DNA of 64,000 bases from Pleurotus djamor (lineage: Eukaryota; Basidiomycota; Agaricomycetes; Agaricales; Pleurotaceae): positions 1 through 64,000 of the forward strand of contig JAPEVF010000111.1 of NCBI GenBank assembly GCA_029747585.1, written 5' to 3'. Below, piece after piece: positions 14,101 to 26,389 of the stretch; within the stretch, counting starts at the first letter, position 1, and each line of letters begins with the position of its first letter. Position numbers and translations under genes: made by a program. The notes beneath the pieces are model-generated. The model ran no database searches, was not told the DNA's origin, and saw nothing but the letters and a program-made list of their open reading frames with translations.

Positions 14101-14507
14101 GCACCGCAGCCTTCTGGCCTTTCGATACCATCAGGTCGAGAAGGCGATGTATTCCCCCAATCACTACGTGGAACAAGTAGTAAGCTTCCCACTGACGCCG
14201 CGAGAAGTTTTTTCGAGGTTCCCTCCCAGATATATGCGGGCGCAGCTAGGAACATCGACTCTTGGACAGATGCCCTAAGCGATCCTTCCCAGCACATGGT
14301 CATCGACACCGAGATCATAGATATGTGGCTTAAAGCACCCTCTGGGTTCGAGTGAGTGTTTCCCGGATTCCTGGGCGCCATGATGCTATCTCTGATTTTT
14401 TGACCGTTAGATTGGAAGACTGGGAACGTTATCTATCCAGCGCCGATGACCTGGCACAAACGTCTAACCACAATGGGCACTACCTCAACCATTCAAGTTC
14501 GCTGTAG
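11130..14507 (+). CDS. Zn2Cys6 transcription factor with fungal_trans domain (copy 1)
   Basis: Nuclear zinc-cluster activator or repressor of about 850 residues. The first exons are 11130-11229, 11295-11300 (only 6 nt), 11380-11465, 11531-11556, 11610-11664 and 11725-12147. Joined, they give the binuclear cluster CNMCRRRKVRCDG, then CSNC and ECVY, followed by a KRGP linker and a leucine-rich dimerisation helix (ETRLEKLERLF). The middle region carries the fungal_trans (PF04082) pattern: LPLLHRPTFEKAV, a CANGAKFSDDPRVLL block, and LWKRAFW then ILISMDR around 12,760-12,860. The C-terminal part is Ser/Pro-rich, and the last exon (from 14411) ends in LEDWERYLSS before the stop. It has the same architecture as the gene at 14953, in the same orientation, so the two are tandem duplicates. 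Targets are unknown. Internal exon ends after about 12,780 are approximate. Confidence 0.85.
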
Positions 14508-14952
14508 TACCTTTTGATTTACTATAGAAGTCAACCCCCACTCATTACACATCATTCTTGTTTGTATTTAGAGTATCGTACCACAGTGTAATCGTAATAT
14601 TTGTATTTCTACGAAGACGCTTCTTCCGGTGGCATCTCCGCATGCGCAGCCGTCTAATCATCAACAACTCTACAAGCATCTACACGTAGCTGACACGATT
14701 CACGATCGTTTGGCTCAGAGTGATATTACGAGAGACCCTTGATTTTTGAATAAGCTGTAGTGAGGGACTTGAAGGCACCGAATGGCTCCGCAGTCGACGT
14801 CGAAGTGACTCAAAAAGAACCAAAGCCGCCGGAAGTCGTCATCCATAGGCTGGGAAGGGTTTGAAACTCAGCGGCATATGTACCTTGTGCTGATATAAGT
14901 CTGACACTCCTCGGCTTTCCACTCCGTCGTTAACTCCTTGTCACGTCCTGCC
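14508..14952. promoter_or_regulatory. Intergenic promoter between tandem zinc-cluster genes
   Basis: This 445-bp gap holds the 3' UTR of copy 1 and the promoter of copy 2. A TATA-like string (GATATAAG, about 14892) lies some 60 bp before the copy 2 start codon. I see no other motif. Confidence 0.35.
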
Positions 14953-17900
14953 ATGTCTTCGAACGAAGACGAGGGGGAGAGCTCCAGTCAGATCCAGGGC
15001 GCTAAGAAGCGTAGAATCCAACGCGCTTGCGACACTTGTAGGCGTAAGAAAAGTAAGTAATTTCCACACCGCGCTTGTGCGAGTTTACCTGGCTGAGACT
15101 TCCCATGGTGTTCTAGTACGATGTACGTTCATAGAATTTATACTTTTGCGATTGTTTAAAATTTGCGATTCGTCAAGGCGATGGGGGCCAAATGCCTGGA
15201 AACCGATGTTCGAATTGCATTGCTTACAGCTTCGAATGTACATATGTCGAGGCGGCTAGGGTCAGTCCTTCTCGGTTATTCCGTCAGACCTACTCAATCT
15301 TGCATCTCAGAAACGGGGACCGCCAAAGGGGTAAGGATGATCGTCTTTATCATATTGCGGCATCTTCTCATCCATTGACTAGATATGTTGAAGCGTTGGA
15401 AAACCGCATTGAAAAACTACAAAAATTACTCAGCAGAGTTCGTCGCTTTGTCAGTTGACACTAGAGCGCCCCTTTTAACGCCATCTTCCAAGCCCAGCTC
15501 TATCCAGACGGTGACATCAATAAGGATTTGGACCACCTCTTGGAACTCGACGACCATCATGCCTCCAATGATTCCATGTCCCCTCCGCCTTCCCACACAT
15601 CCCCCGATCCCATACCTTTCGCGAGTGCCAGGACTCCCGTAGAAGTGACAGCCTCCGCCATCCGTTCCCTTGGTGATCCACCAGTGACCCAGATTCCGGA
15701 TGACGACGACGATCTTGGTCATGTCATTCTTGAAAAGGATCTCAGAGGTCTCTCTATCGATGAACAGATGAAGCATCGGTTTTTCGGAAAATCTAGCGGG
15801 GCAATGCTTTTACAGGCGGCCTTAGACATGAAGCGCGAAGTCAGCGGCCAACCGAAGCAAGTCGGTTTCAATGATGTCCACTTACCTCACAAACGCGATC
15901 AGTTCTGGTCTAGCCAAAGCGTACGTCAGCATTTCTTGACTCAGCAGCAGGATTCATCCCGACTAATTTCATTTCAGTGGGAGCCTTTTACGGCCTCGAA
16001 TGCACCACACGAACCTGAATACGACTTTCCGGAACCCGACCTACTATCCGTTCTCATAGACAACTACTTCAAATATTACAACTTACTTTTTCCATTACTT
16101 CACCGTCCAACATTCGAGAGGGCCGTCCAATCTGGCCTGCATGAATCGAATGACACCTTCGCGGCGGTCTTGTTGCTTGTGTGCGCTAATGGGGCGCGGT
16201 ATTCGGACGATCCTCGTGTCCTTCTTGATGACAAGGATGAGCTTTCCGTCGGATGGAAATGGTTTAAGCAGGTGCAGATGGTACGAAAGTCCCTCCTCTC
16301 CCCGCCCACTCTATATGACTTGCAATTCTACTGTGTGAGTCTTTGGCACCTTGTCAAGTTTGGTTGAAGCTAATGTTCTTCGATTCAGCTTACCGTTCAA
16401 TTTTTGCAAGGATCGTCTGCGCCACATGCTTGCTGGATTATGGTTGGCATTGGCGTACGTTTAGCCCAGGATGTCGGTGCGCATCGAAGGAAAGCACAAT
16501 CCCACAAGCTGTCTGTTGAGGATGAACTCTGGAAGCGTGCTTTTTGGTAAATCTTGCGAGTCCGTAAACCCGATGGATATTCATCGCTTTCTTGTAGGGT
16601 CCTCGTCAGCATGGATAGGATTATAAGCACTGTTCTCGGAAGACCATGCGCGATTCAAGACGAAGAGTGAGTTCAGGCCGCTTTTTGTGTCTTTGAAGTG
16701 TCTAAAGGTAGTCAAGCTTTGACTTGGACCTTCCCATTGAGGTCGATGACGAGTACTGGGAACACCCTGATCCGGATCAAGCGTTCAAGCAACCTCCTGG
16801 AAAGCCATCCACTACGACATTCTTCACTTGTTTCCTTCGGCTCAACCAAGTTCTGGGGATCGCCCTTCGAACTATAGTAAGCTGTAATGCTCGTAAATTG
16901 ACCCCTACTTCTGTTAACATCTCTCCAGTACTCCATCAATAAATCAAAGATCCTTTTGGGGTTCGTTGGACCTCAATGGGAACAGCATATTGTCGCCGAA
17001 TTGGACTCTGCCCTGAATAAATGGGTGGACTCCGTTCCAGATCACCGTCAGTCCCTCCCGTTGACGATGACGTCACCTCCTTAAACCCTGTCTAGTTCGC
17101 TGGGACCCTAATCGGGAACACATTGCGTTCTTCAACCAGTCTGCAACGTTGTACAGCAATTATTACCAACTCCAGATTCTCATTCATCGACCCTTTATCC
17201 GGAGACCTTCCCCATTGTCGTTCCCATCGATGGCGATATGTACAAACGCTGCCCGCACATGCAGTCACATCGTGGATATCTTAAGACATCGCTTCACCGG
17301 GCCTCTGCCGCAAGTAATGGTATAGGTTTCTCCTTTGAAACTTCATAGCAAGAACTTTACTGACCCCCCCCCCCCGGCCACTCAGAATCCTGCCTTTACG
17401 GCCGGTATCGTATTGTTACTGAATATCTGGGCTGGAAAAAGATCGGGACTTGCCACAGATCCTCAGAAAGAAATGGCCGACGTTCACAAGTGCATGAANG
17501 TGCTGAGCGTGAGCGAAACTAGGTGAGTGCATTAAACNCTAAGTGCTCCCCCTTGTCTGATATGCCCCATCTGATGTATAGGTTTTTGACCGCTGGGCGA
17601 CTTTGGTTCGTTTCCATATCACCTGGGTCCTCTTTCGATCGCTCATTCCTTTCTTTCATAACAGGGACGTTCTTTTTGAACTGGCGAATCTCAGTGATCT
17701 CCCTTTACCAGTTCCAAGTCCAGCGCACAAGCGTGACCGCGATGAGGACGATGGCTCTTCACCCCCTGGTACGACATCGATGTCTTCTCCGCCCCCCGAG
17801 ACCCCTCGCTACGTCGCAGGTTCGCGACGCGTTTCTGCCAAAGAGTCCATCCACGCTTCATCATCACCCTCGGTATCAGCGCCACCTAATCAACAATTCC

Positions 17901-18496
17901 AACANTACACGTCATTTCTGCCTACGCATAGCGAGGAGCTGGGCCGCCTACCACTACATGGTCAAGTTGATTTCTCCGGGATGGGACCTCCAGCTATTCT
18001 TGATCCCGACCCGACCCCACCAAACCCTTATTGGTACCCGCCAATGTCCTCAGGACAANCGCAGACGTCGGCTGCTGTGTCCAGTGTTNGGTCAGATGAA
18101 TCTTTGATGAACGACCAGGTGCTTTACGATCAGCTGTTGACAGCTATGAGAACGCCTTATGGTCAGCAGTTTCAACCAATGATGACGGGTGGGATGGAGA
18201 TGCCCACGATGTCCTCCGGAACGATTGAAGGNCTTCAACCTCAAGTAACGTCAGCAGCTCCAGCGAATGCAGCTGGTATGTCGACTCAGGGGGGCGTGNC
18301 CTTTGATAGTGATACAATGGCGATGTGGATCAACGCGCCTTCTGGCTTTGAGTGAGTAAATCTTCGTAGCCTAGTTGCGTTTTAATGAAGTTTTCGTGCT
18401 TTCTCTTTTCTAAGGCTGGATGATTGGGGTCAATACCTCTCGAATGTGAGCGAGTTGACGCATGGCGTGAACTACCCTGGCCCTTCCAATNAGTGA
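14953..18496 (+). CDS. Zn2Cys6 transcription factor with fungal_trans domain (copy 2)
   Basis: Tandem paralogue of the gene at 11130, about 890 residues. Exons 14953-15052 (100 nt, as in copy 1), 15117-15122 (6 nt), 15178-15260, 15311-15330, 15383-15437, 15498-15920, 15978-16334 and from 16389. The cluster reads CDTCRRKKIRCDGG, CSNC and ECTY, followed by KRGPPKGYVEALENRIEKLQ, a coiled-coil start known from XlnR-like basidiomycete factors. The fungal_trans part includes LFPLLHRPTFERAV, CANGARYSDDPRVLL, LWKRAFW and VLVSMDR. The last exon ends LDDWGQYLS, as in copy 1. Several N bases (17,499-18,491) lie in the 3' half but mostly keep the frame. One N makes the final codons ambiguous (NAG TGA), so the stop is 18491-18493 or 18494-18496. 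Confidence 0.85.
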
Positions 18497-18942
18497 TGGA
18501 ACTCGATGGTGGANNCAGGGCCGAAAATTGGGTTCTCTAGACTTGCTTGGACTTCTCGCAGTATGATTCGTCCGTGTGTTTTCTTTGTTGTGTCGCTAGC
18601 TCTCGATGTAGCACCTAACCTCCGCTCCGTATTCCTTCTTGCATATNATCCGTACTTGTACATGTATAAGTAATCAGGTCAAAATTAGATTGTAGCGCAA
18701 TAGTCAGTGACGCGTCTCTCCTTCCTGAACACGAATGTTTGACATATGGACATGCACACGGTGGATGCCTGAGTCCCACCGTCTATCCCAAGCGTCTGAA
18801 ACTTGGGAATTTACCCAACAATATGAACACATAACCGACACAGAAGTGGTCGGTAAGTTGAGCGGTGGATGGAATTCAGAATGCCTGCTAATCTTCTCGA
18901 AGCGCAAGACCAGGGGCCCTAGAGCCCCTCATAATCGCCCGA

Positions 18943-19041
18943 GATTTCGGAATGTCATACTGGTGTCATACACAATCCGTTTCTACATTGTGGCGGAACC
19001 GCGGCGCTGCGAGCCTGATTACATCGCGCCATGATTGTTAG
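18943..19041 (+). pseudogene. Relic of a GMC oxidoreductase last exon
   Basis: This segment aligns over about 90 bases with the last exon of the GMC gene at 29647-31937 (reverse strand). Shared blocks include TCGGAATG or CCGGAATG followed by CATAC, then ACACAATCC, GTGGCGGAAC, CTGATTA and ATCGCGCCAT, ending in TTAG versus CTAG. A 9-base insertion and small indels destroy the frame, and no upstream GMC exons are present. The same C terminus (PECHTQSLVYTVAERAA) is intact in the GMC genes at 29.6 and 38.6 kb. It is therefore a truncated duplicate, in inverted orientation to its closest copy. Confidence 0.65.
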
Positions 19042-19510
19042 CATCCTTCAATCATCCTTGTGTAATACGAATATTCCATCCTCCACACGATTGGCCGGTA
19101 ATTTCGGGAGTAAGCGATCTAATTTCTTCGCAATTCCAGAGGTACTGATGTATGGACTCTTTCGTCTAAGCAACGACGGTGAATGTCGATTGCTGTATGT
19201 AAGTAGCATTTCTTGCGAATACCTGTCCAACCTTCCAAGAACCCGACAATTGAGCCCGCAGCGCAAATTGCCTCAGGCATGAAGCTTCTATCTGGCCGAA
19301 ATTCAATAAAGAAGCATGAGAGTACTAAAGCTGGATGTGCATTCACGCACAAGTGGGCGTGCTGTCAAAGTACCTGGTGTGTTCATGGTGATAGGAGGCA
19401 CATGCGACCGTCACCGTCGACGCCTGCAAGAACTTCCTTGAAGAACTCTTGATCTTCGTATCAGCGATAGGGCCAAAGAAGAGAGGGGGGATATGCATCC
19501 CTACCAGAGG
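19042..19510. repeat. Diverged repeat of the flank downstream of the 29.6-kb GMC gene
   Basis: Downstream of the GMC relic the similarity to the 3' flank of the GMC gene at 29647 continues in patches: CCTTGTGTA, CCGGTAAT, TGTCCAACCT(T/C)CCAA(G/A)AACCCGACAAT and CTACCAGAGGACA. Read on the reverse strand it gives IVGFLEGWTG and CPLVG.HI..LFFGPIA. The 29-kb copy gives the matching peptides on the forward strand. This suggests an unidentified, now degenerate coding sequence convergent to the GMC gene in both copies. Confidence 0.5.
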
Positions 19511-19709
19511 ACACTCTCGATAAGCAAGGTGCATAATACCAACGGCGGTCCCTAGACACAGCGTCAAGCATACTTCACCAGCCCGGAGGCCGGCTCTCAA
19601 ATTATTGTATCCTCCACGCAGAGTAACGATGCATTACACATTGATTTGTACGGTAAGATAGACAGCTTTTCACAATCCCAAATATTTCCAGGAGCGCAAG
19701 TGAATCGTT

Positions 19710-22212
19710 CTACTTGGTTTCTTTGTACCTGTAGTCATGGAAAGACAATGATTAGAAGGGACACATTGAATAGTAACGATCGAGTACTCACCCGCTAGTC
19801 AGGAGCTTCACAGCCTTTTCAAAGATCGCGGGTTTTGACATCTTGGTCAAGGGGCAATCCAGCGGAGCGCTAGCCTTGGAGACAGGTTTGGGTTCAATCT
19901 TAGCGGCGGTCGAAGTGGCTTTTCCAGCTTCATAAGTTTTCTAGGGAAAGCGTTAGAAGGATGGGCAGGATGAACAAGTAGCATCCTGACCGTCCATAAG
20001 GTCCACTGTTTAGAATGGGTAAAGTGTTTGTCCAGGACATTTCCATCTCCTCCGAGACCTTTGAGAGCTTTGAAGAATCCAACAAACTGTCCTACGATCT
20101 CGGCACCGGCTGTGAAGTCAATCCCAGCTGAAACGGCGACGCTGCCCGAGAATCCTGCAGCTGCACTGGCAGAGGCGGTGACAGGGGAGCTTCGCTCGAC
20201 CAAGGCATTTTCTGGTTCGCGTGAATATATGAGGAATTGTTCACGCTTGCTCTTTCCCTTGGACGATGGCCTTACGGTGGCAGTAGCGCCAGCGTGTCCT
20301 TTACCAACGATGTAGACGCCACCCCAGATATCGGTCTGGATGTATATGTCGGCTGAATGTCTGAACGCTTTGATGCCCACGGTGAGCTTGGGTACGACAT
20401 GGGCTTTCACATTGAGCTCGCCAACGGCGTCCCCTGAGGCGCCAAGAGTGATCTCTGGGAGGGAAATGTCCTCTCAGCGACATAGATAGACATAGAAACC
20501 TTGAAGTTACTCACGGTTGTTCATGGGCTTAGTTCCATCATCTTGGGATAAGACGTTCTTTACTTTGTCTTTGTACGACGAAGGGATGACGTATTGGACT
20601 AGTCATCACGAAAGTGTTGTTATCAGCTACGGAACGGGAGCGGGAGAAGAGGGATAACGCACGGTCCATAGTGAAGTCTGCGGTGAAGGTCGTATCGATA
20701 CTAATCGCGAGATCGGCTTCTGCGTAGGCTTGCAGGTGTAGAACGGGACCGACGGTGATTATACTGCAAGAAACATGAATGAACGATGACGAATGCAAAA
20801 ATTCAGGTTACGACCTACCCCGCGAGGTCGATGGGGGTGATTGGGATGCTAGAAGGGATTGGGAGATTCCATCTACCGTGTCCCTGGTGAAGGGTTAGTG
20901 ATGAAGGTTTTAGGTATCGGGGAAGGGAATCACCGAAAGAGCAGCTACTACATTGAACCTTGCCTTTGAATCGGCCTTTAGTCCTGGGTAGACAGATCGA
21001 AGTCAAATCAGCAACGCTCAGAAGCGAAGGGTCAAGTAAGCGTACGGAATAATGTAGCCATGTTGTCTGACTCAGGCTCTGTTCGAATATGTCAGCATAT
21101 GATGCAAAGAGTTTGCTGGTGATGACTTGCCAGTCCCCATCTTTCCTGTAGCCACGAACCCGACGAATCCAGTGAAGACGATGTTTGGAGATAACTCTGC
21201 TTTAACCGTTGCCTTCACACCACTACACTCTTTGTGCGTATCGAAGATAGTGACTGTTTTGTTGTAGGAGTATGTACCATTGACACTGTTCGCATCGGCA
21301 GAGAAGTGGTCGTTCTTAGGTACCCATGAAGCTAGCGTGACAACGGCCTTGGCTACCTTCACAAGGGCAGTATCAAACCACGATTGAGTCTCGCTGCGAG
21401 CATGGAGCTCAGATGAGGGTTCATTAAAGTGGCCCAACGGGAGTTTCGCGTTTACTCCCAGGAATCGCCAATTTAGGTCTCCACGACTAGCCAAGGCGTG
21501 AGGGATTCGGGTAAAAACTGAGAGAAAGAAAGCTTACTCCGAATGCTGGAGATGTTCAAAGTCTGTGTCGAGGTGAAGGGAAACGACGTGAGGTGTGGCG
21601 CCATCTCGACGAACGACATGGTGTGCGAGATGATCCGGTATGCCTTGATCATCCGCGACGTCCATCTTCGAGATTCTTGCGAATGGACCAGCGCCACACT
21701 AACGGAAGATAGGGTTATTAGGTTGCCAAAATCCGAGAAAACTAACGCAAGTAGAGGACGAACAGATTCGGGCAACCGGACGACTTTGTTCACAGGGCCA
21801 CCATAGGAAGACAAATGGTTGCAAGCGTCTTCCTCACCGTCTCTGCAGACTAAGCGGATCTCTTGCTTCAGCGCGTTGGGGTCACAGTCCAAGATCACCC
21901 AACCAGCTGCTGGCGTAATATCCGTCAATGCCTTGGGCGAGCCAGACTGAAATCTCCATTAGGGTACCACTCAACATAAACGTAGACGATAGACGTACCA
22001 TTGCGAATATCCCGGAGCCTTGTCCTGATTCCGGAAGGTCATAGGCACATTCACCGTGGAAGCACGGTACGTCCCAGTTGTTGGCAGGGACGGCCTGAAC
22101 AGCTACACTGGCAACCGCCAATAAAGCGAGAGATCGAAGCCTAAGTAAAGTCACATTGAGCTCTTGAGATAAAGCAGAGAGAATATCGAGCTCACTTGTG
22201 AGGTACGACCAT
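19710..22212 (-). CDS. Secreted protein of unknown function (copy A)
   Basis: Reverse-strand gene with about 12 exons and roughly 640 residues. It starts MVVPHK or MVVP-K at 22212, where exon 1 is only 17 nt. The intron leads into a signal peptide (LRSLALLAVASVAVQA) and the mature start VPANNWDVPCFHGECAYDLP. Later blocks include DITPAAGWVILDCDP, IRLVCRDGEEDACNHLSS, NWRFLGVNAKLPLGHFNEP, VGPVLHLQAYAEADLAISID and KAHVVPKLTVGIKAF, ending SGYKETK. The protein is rich in beta-prone segments, with Cys concentrated near the N terminus. It matches no enzyme family that I can name; similar Agaricomycete proteins are annotated as hypothetical. One intron (about 21130) uses a GC donor (GCAAGT), and copy B at 55.9 kb has the same non-canonical intron. 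Likely extracellular or cell-wall. Confidence 0.7.
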
Positions 22213-22977
22213 TGTCCGATTGGTGGGTTTGCTGACTCGGATGAGTAGACAGGAGCGAAGGAAACGGGTATTTTATACAGAATTTGAGAAGCGTGATATC
22301 CCGCAAAGAGCTAAGATAGTCGCATAGTATATGAGAAAAGTCCTACAGCTGACGGACGAAAAGTAACCCATCCGTCAAGGCTGTCGATGTTGTGACAGAC
22401 TAGTCGCTAGCAATTGGTTCATGTTGGAGGTAGGGACTAATTGGTGACAGAAAGACAGGTACAACGCATTGAATGCAGCGATTTTTGGCACAATACAGCC
22501 TCGAACACAGCGCTACTCGACCGTAAAGTGCCAGGTTGGCATGTAGTTCGCCAAGCCGCAAGCGCCATTGAAAACCACTTGCCCGCAACTTGCCCGTCTA
22601 TTTGCCGTCTGTGGTGATGTTTCCAGCAGTGAAGATGCGGTGTTGATCCATACAGATGTGCCTCTGGTTCAAAGCAGGGGAAGCAGCCTGGGATATCGGC
22701 GCCCAGGGAGAGATTCGAAGAAGAACCCCCGATTCCGAAATCATCGACCACGCGGTCACGTGCCAGTGGTGGATGTTTGCCCCTGGTTGCCCCAGTCTGG
22801 AATTTGCAGAGATCCAAAAGGTATCCACAAGACCACAACCAGTGCACCATCAGGCGCCGGGCAAAAATTCCATTCGCTTGAACTCTTAAAGCTCAATAGG
22901 TGGGTCCATGCTTTATCCAACCCATGGTATATCGTTTTAACAAGACTTCACCATGGTTTTAGGCTCTAGTCCATCGG
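22213..22977. other. Divergent promoter region
   Basis: This 765-bp stretch lies between the start of secreted protein copy A (reverse) and the F-box gene (forward). Both promoters must lie here. Open frames on either strand overlap each other and show no domain, so I call none. Confidence 0.5.
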
Positions 22978-24618
22978 ATGTCACCATCGCACTCCCACTC
23001 AGAGAAAGGCTCCATGAGGCGAGCTTTGGAGAATGACGAGATCCTGCGCTACATATTGTCCTATCTTCCCGACCAGAGCTTGGCCAATTGTGCTCGTGTT
23101 TGCCGGGTTTGGTCTGATGCGGCGCTCACTTTCCTATGGGAAGAAATCTCTCGTCTCACCTTCGTTCTGAGTTTACTTGGGCCTCTAGTAGGAGAGAATG
23201 AACAAAAGGTAGCTGCCTCGAATCTTCTCTACATCTGAAACGTATTGAATGTGGTTTTCGTGTTTTGGGGATAGAAATTCTTACGACCACCGACGCCTGA
23301 TGACTGGGCACGGCTCGACCACTACGCTTGGAGAGTACGAAGTCTTGTCCTCGACGATCGCACTTTATACGACCAAGCCAGCATTACCGAAGCACTTGTC
23401 AGTACTCTACCTGAATCACGACGCGGGCAGGCAATACTTCCGAATCTCCGTTTCCTCGACTCGAAAAACATTTCCAAAGACCTCACCTCGCTCTTCATCA
23501 CCCCAACAATTGCAAAAATTACGCTGGGCAACGTTACAGGCCCGAGCTTGCAGTGGGTAGACTCAGATGTGCTACCTCGGCTTCCCATCCTACAAAGCTT
23601 GTCCCTTTTCATTCACTTGCCCTGGTCAGCAGAGGTCGAGCGGTCATTATTGACCATAGTCGACAAGCTCCCAAGATCGATCATGCGAAGTGTTGAATTG
23701 CCTCATAACTGGCTTTCTCCCGCCGTTATAGAGCGCATTGCAACGTTTCCCAATTTGACCGAATTCGAGGCTATCCACACCTCTCCTCAGGCGGACGATC
23801 CGCAACCATTCTCCACCCCTCTACCAGTCGACAGCTTTCCTGAACTCAAGTCTTTGTCCATCATCGTCCCCTACAAACATGCGATATCAGCCTTCTCGCA
23901 GAATTACCGCCCCCATTTGCTCACCACACTTTCCATCAGAACGCCCATCTATGAATATTCTGCCGATTTTGGTTCACTGACTTCCATCATCGGCGCCGAC
24001 TGTGTTAATCTCGAGATGTTGCGTCTCAACAGTACCCCACTTGACGCTATGCCTTTCCCTTACTCCATTCCCCACAACGACTTTGTCACTTTCGAACATA
24101 TCCAGCCGTTGCTTCGTTGTCGAAAGCTTAGAACATTGTCCCTGTTTCATAACAGGCCTTTCCAACTATCCTCCGACGAAGTGATAGCGCTTTTTGCCGC
24201 TCTGCCGTTGCTCGCGCATGTGTATCTCAACGATACCCCAGATTTGAACGGGCCAGGCTTACCATTGGCAGTCCTTAACGAATTACCGCGTCATACACGT
24301 AACCTGATGTTTCTCCAATTGTACCTCGACGCTTCCGTAACGACTTTGCCAGACGTGGATTTAAAGCCATTCAAAAGGTTGCGAATCCTTGGAGTCGGGC
24401 ACTCCCTAATTAGTGATCCCCTTCCTGTGGCGAAGGTTTTAACGCGTGTTCTCCCCGAATGGTGTGACATCTTTTGTTCGACCCATTATGACCCTCCGAT
24501 GGATGAAGAGGACGACGATGTTAGGCATGAAAAGTGGAGGACAGTTGCGGGCCTTGTAAAAGCAATGACGATTGCTCGGGAGGAAGGGCGAACTGCAGTC
24601 TGTCGAAGAGACGAATGA
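22978..24618 (+). CDS. F-box protein
   Basis: Two exons, 22978 to about 23208 and about 23274-24618, some 525 residues. The N terminus has an F-box-like helix set (NDEILRYILSYLPDQSLANC, then CRVWSDAALTFLWEEI, residues about 20-60). The rest has Leu-rich periodicity (LPRLPILQSLSLFIHLPW, CRKLRTLSLFHNRPF, LRILGVGHSL), typical of the large basidiomycete F-box/LRR family. Such proteins serve as substrate adaptors of SCF ubiquitin ligases, with the F-box binding Skp1. The substrate cannot be inferred. The start is the first ATG in frame with the F-box. A nearby ATG at 22952 is out of frame. The C terminus is acidic (MDEEDDDV). Confidence 0.8.
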
Positions 24619-25613
24619 GGGGGTGGATGATATCCTGACTTCGCAGCTGGAAAATACCTGGTATGTTTCCAGTTCGCCCTCCTGATAAGTTCTTCGATCA
24701 CGGACTGACCTTCGTCCAAGTGTAGTCCCATGCTGTGCGATACGAAAATAGTACTGGAAGTAGGGACCGGATGCGTATGTTGCCCCACGCCGACATTCGT
24801 CCGACGAATTTCTTATGTTGCGTAGGTCAGTCTTCTTTCTTGATCTTTTCCGTATCGCCGTTCTTACGCACGCGTCACAGCTTTACAAACGCCTAATCGA
24901 CGTATGTGGATGTATAGTACTTCCTAGATATGAAGCATCGGGAAGCGTGCGCGCCGGTCGTTCAATCGTTGTGTTCTTGTGAACCCTCCATCTTATCGTC
25001 ATTCGCGATAACGGGGATAAGCTGGACATCCACGGCACAGATCTCTGTTCCTTAGAAGCCCTTGGATCTGTGGCGAACGCACGAAACAATAGCGGACACT
25101 GGAAGCGAAAGGCTTTTTGTCTACGCCCCTCCTTATGATTGCCTTTTTCGGACGACTCATGATCAGCAAACTCCCAGGCTCCCTACCCTGCAGCGTCAAA
25201 TTATTGTCTCGGAAACAAAAAGGATTCCTTGTGCTCAGCGCATTAACAAAAAGCAATGAAGCAGTGACGGCCCCGCTCCTTTGACTCTTGCCCCCTTCAC
25301 CCGTAACAAAAAAGCAATGTCCCCCCTTCGGCCACGGATCTCTATCCGGGCACCACCCCAGCTCTGAGACAATTATCACAAAAGACTTGTCTCACCTCTC
25401 AATATTCCGAAATCCCAATACAGCCGGGACCCATATATAACCCCTCTCCTTGCGCTCCAATGGTCCGCATCGAATCCACCTCGATAATAACCTGAGTCAG
25501 ACTCGACTCCTTCTCTTCTCACACAGACTACGCTTTGGTCTTTGTCCTCTCCATCCTAGGGCCTACACGAACACCCACACATCCTACCCAAACACACCGA
25601 CCTAACGCCCTCA
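24619..25613. other. Intergenic region with MYND gene promoter
   Basis: No convincing gene. A 126-codon reverse open frame (24999-25379) has no recognisable features. A TATATAA box at about 25434-25440 lies some 175 bp before the MYND gene start codon and is followed by a pyrimidine-rich leader, consistent with a promoter and 5' UTR. Confidence 0.5.
25434..25440 (+). promoter_or_regulatory. TATA box of the MYND-finger gene
   Basis: TATATAA lies about 175 bp before the start codon and is followed by a CT-rich leader with CTCC and CACACA runs. Position and context fit a fungal TATA promoter, but I cannot see a transcription start. Confidence 0.4.
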
Positions 25614-26389
25614 ATGGCCACCGTAGCAATGTACCCTCATCCCGGCACCCAGTCGTCCAACTATTACTCGCAGAAGCAAAGAGGTTATCGCATCTGCGAC
25701 CAATGTGGGGCTGTCGAGAACCCTGCTGTAGCTCGATTCAGATTATGTGGTGGCTGCGTGAGTCTCCCCCGTCTTTGTGCTTCCATTTCTCATTGAGATT
25801 AACCTGTCAACGTCTATAGATGACCACCCAATACTGCTCACCCGACTGCCAAAAGTCCCATTGGACCTCCCACAAAGCCATCTGCCAACACACCGCACAC
25901 CAGCAGCATGCCCCACAACTCCCCTCTTCCTCGGAATCGTCAGAACTCCTTGTCAAATCTCTTCGCAAGTTCACCTCCGCACACACCACTCTCCTAGGAT
26001 GGGCCGGCTTCCAAGCTCTCAAGCTCAAACGCACCCCATCTAATATCCGACAATCCGCCCTTCTCATCGAAGTTGCCTTCAACCCACGCGTCGCCGATGC
26101 TCACCGCCGATTTGCCGTTTCTACCACACACATTGTGCCCCTCAACTACATCCGCGATCCCCTCGTTGTCGAAGACATCCAGCGCCGTGAACAGCGGTCA
26201 CGAGCAGCTGGCGGCATCGGTGCTTTGGTCATTATCATCCAATGTGGTGGGATTAGCCAGGTTGTACCTGTTGAGGTCGACCCGCCTTCGAAGATTTCTT
26301 GGGAGACGAGGGAGGATTGGGAACATATTTTGAGGGCGTTTGTGGATAGTGGGAGGATGGACTTCAAGCCTAGCTCGGGTGGACGCTAA
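25614..26389 (+). CDS. MYND-type zinc finger protein
   Basis: Two exons, 25614-25757 and 25820-26389, encode 237 residues. The intron splits the zinc finger. Joined, it reads CDQCG, LCGGC, then YCSPDCQKSHWTSHKAICQH, giving the full set of Cys/His ligands of a MYND domain (residues about 25-68). MYND fingers bind proline-rich partners and often sit in transcriptional co-regulators or methyltransferases. No SET domain is present here. The remaining 165 residues hold a helical domain of unknown function (LRKFTSAHTTLLGWAGFQAL, then IIQCGGISQVVPVEV) seen in many short Agaricomycete MYND proteins. The start ATG gives a clean frame into the finger. Confidence 0.8.

Larger units (their letters stand above)
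18497..19709. other. Intergenic region with GMC relic
   Basis: No intact gene. It contains the degenerate GMC 3' end (18943-19041) and further sequence shared with the flank of the GMC gene at 29.6 kb. Both are listed separately. Confidence 0.6.

Noticed and set aside
24999..25379. 126-codon reverse open frame before the MYND gene
   Set aside because: No domain, no splice sites, and it ends close to the MYND promoter TATA box on the other strand.
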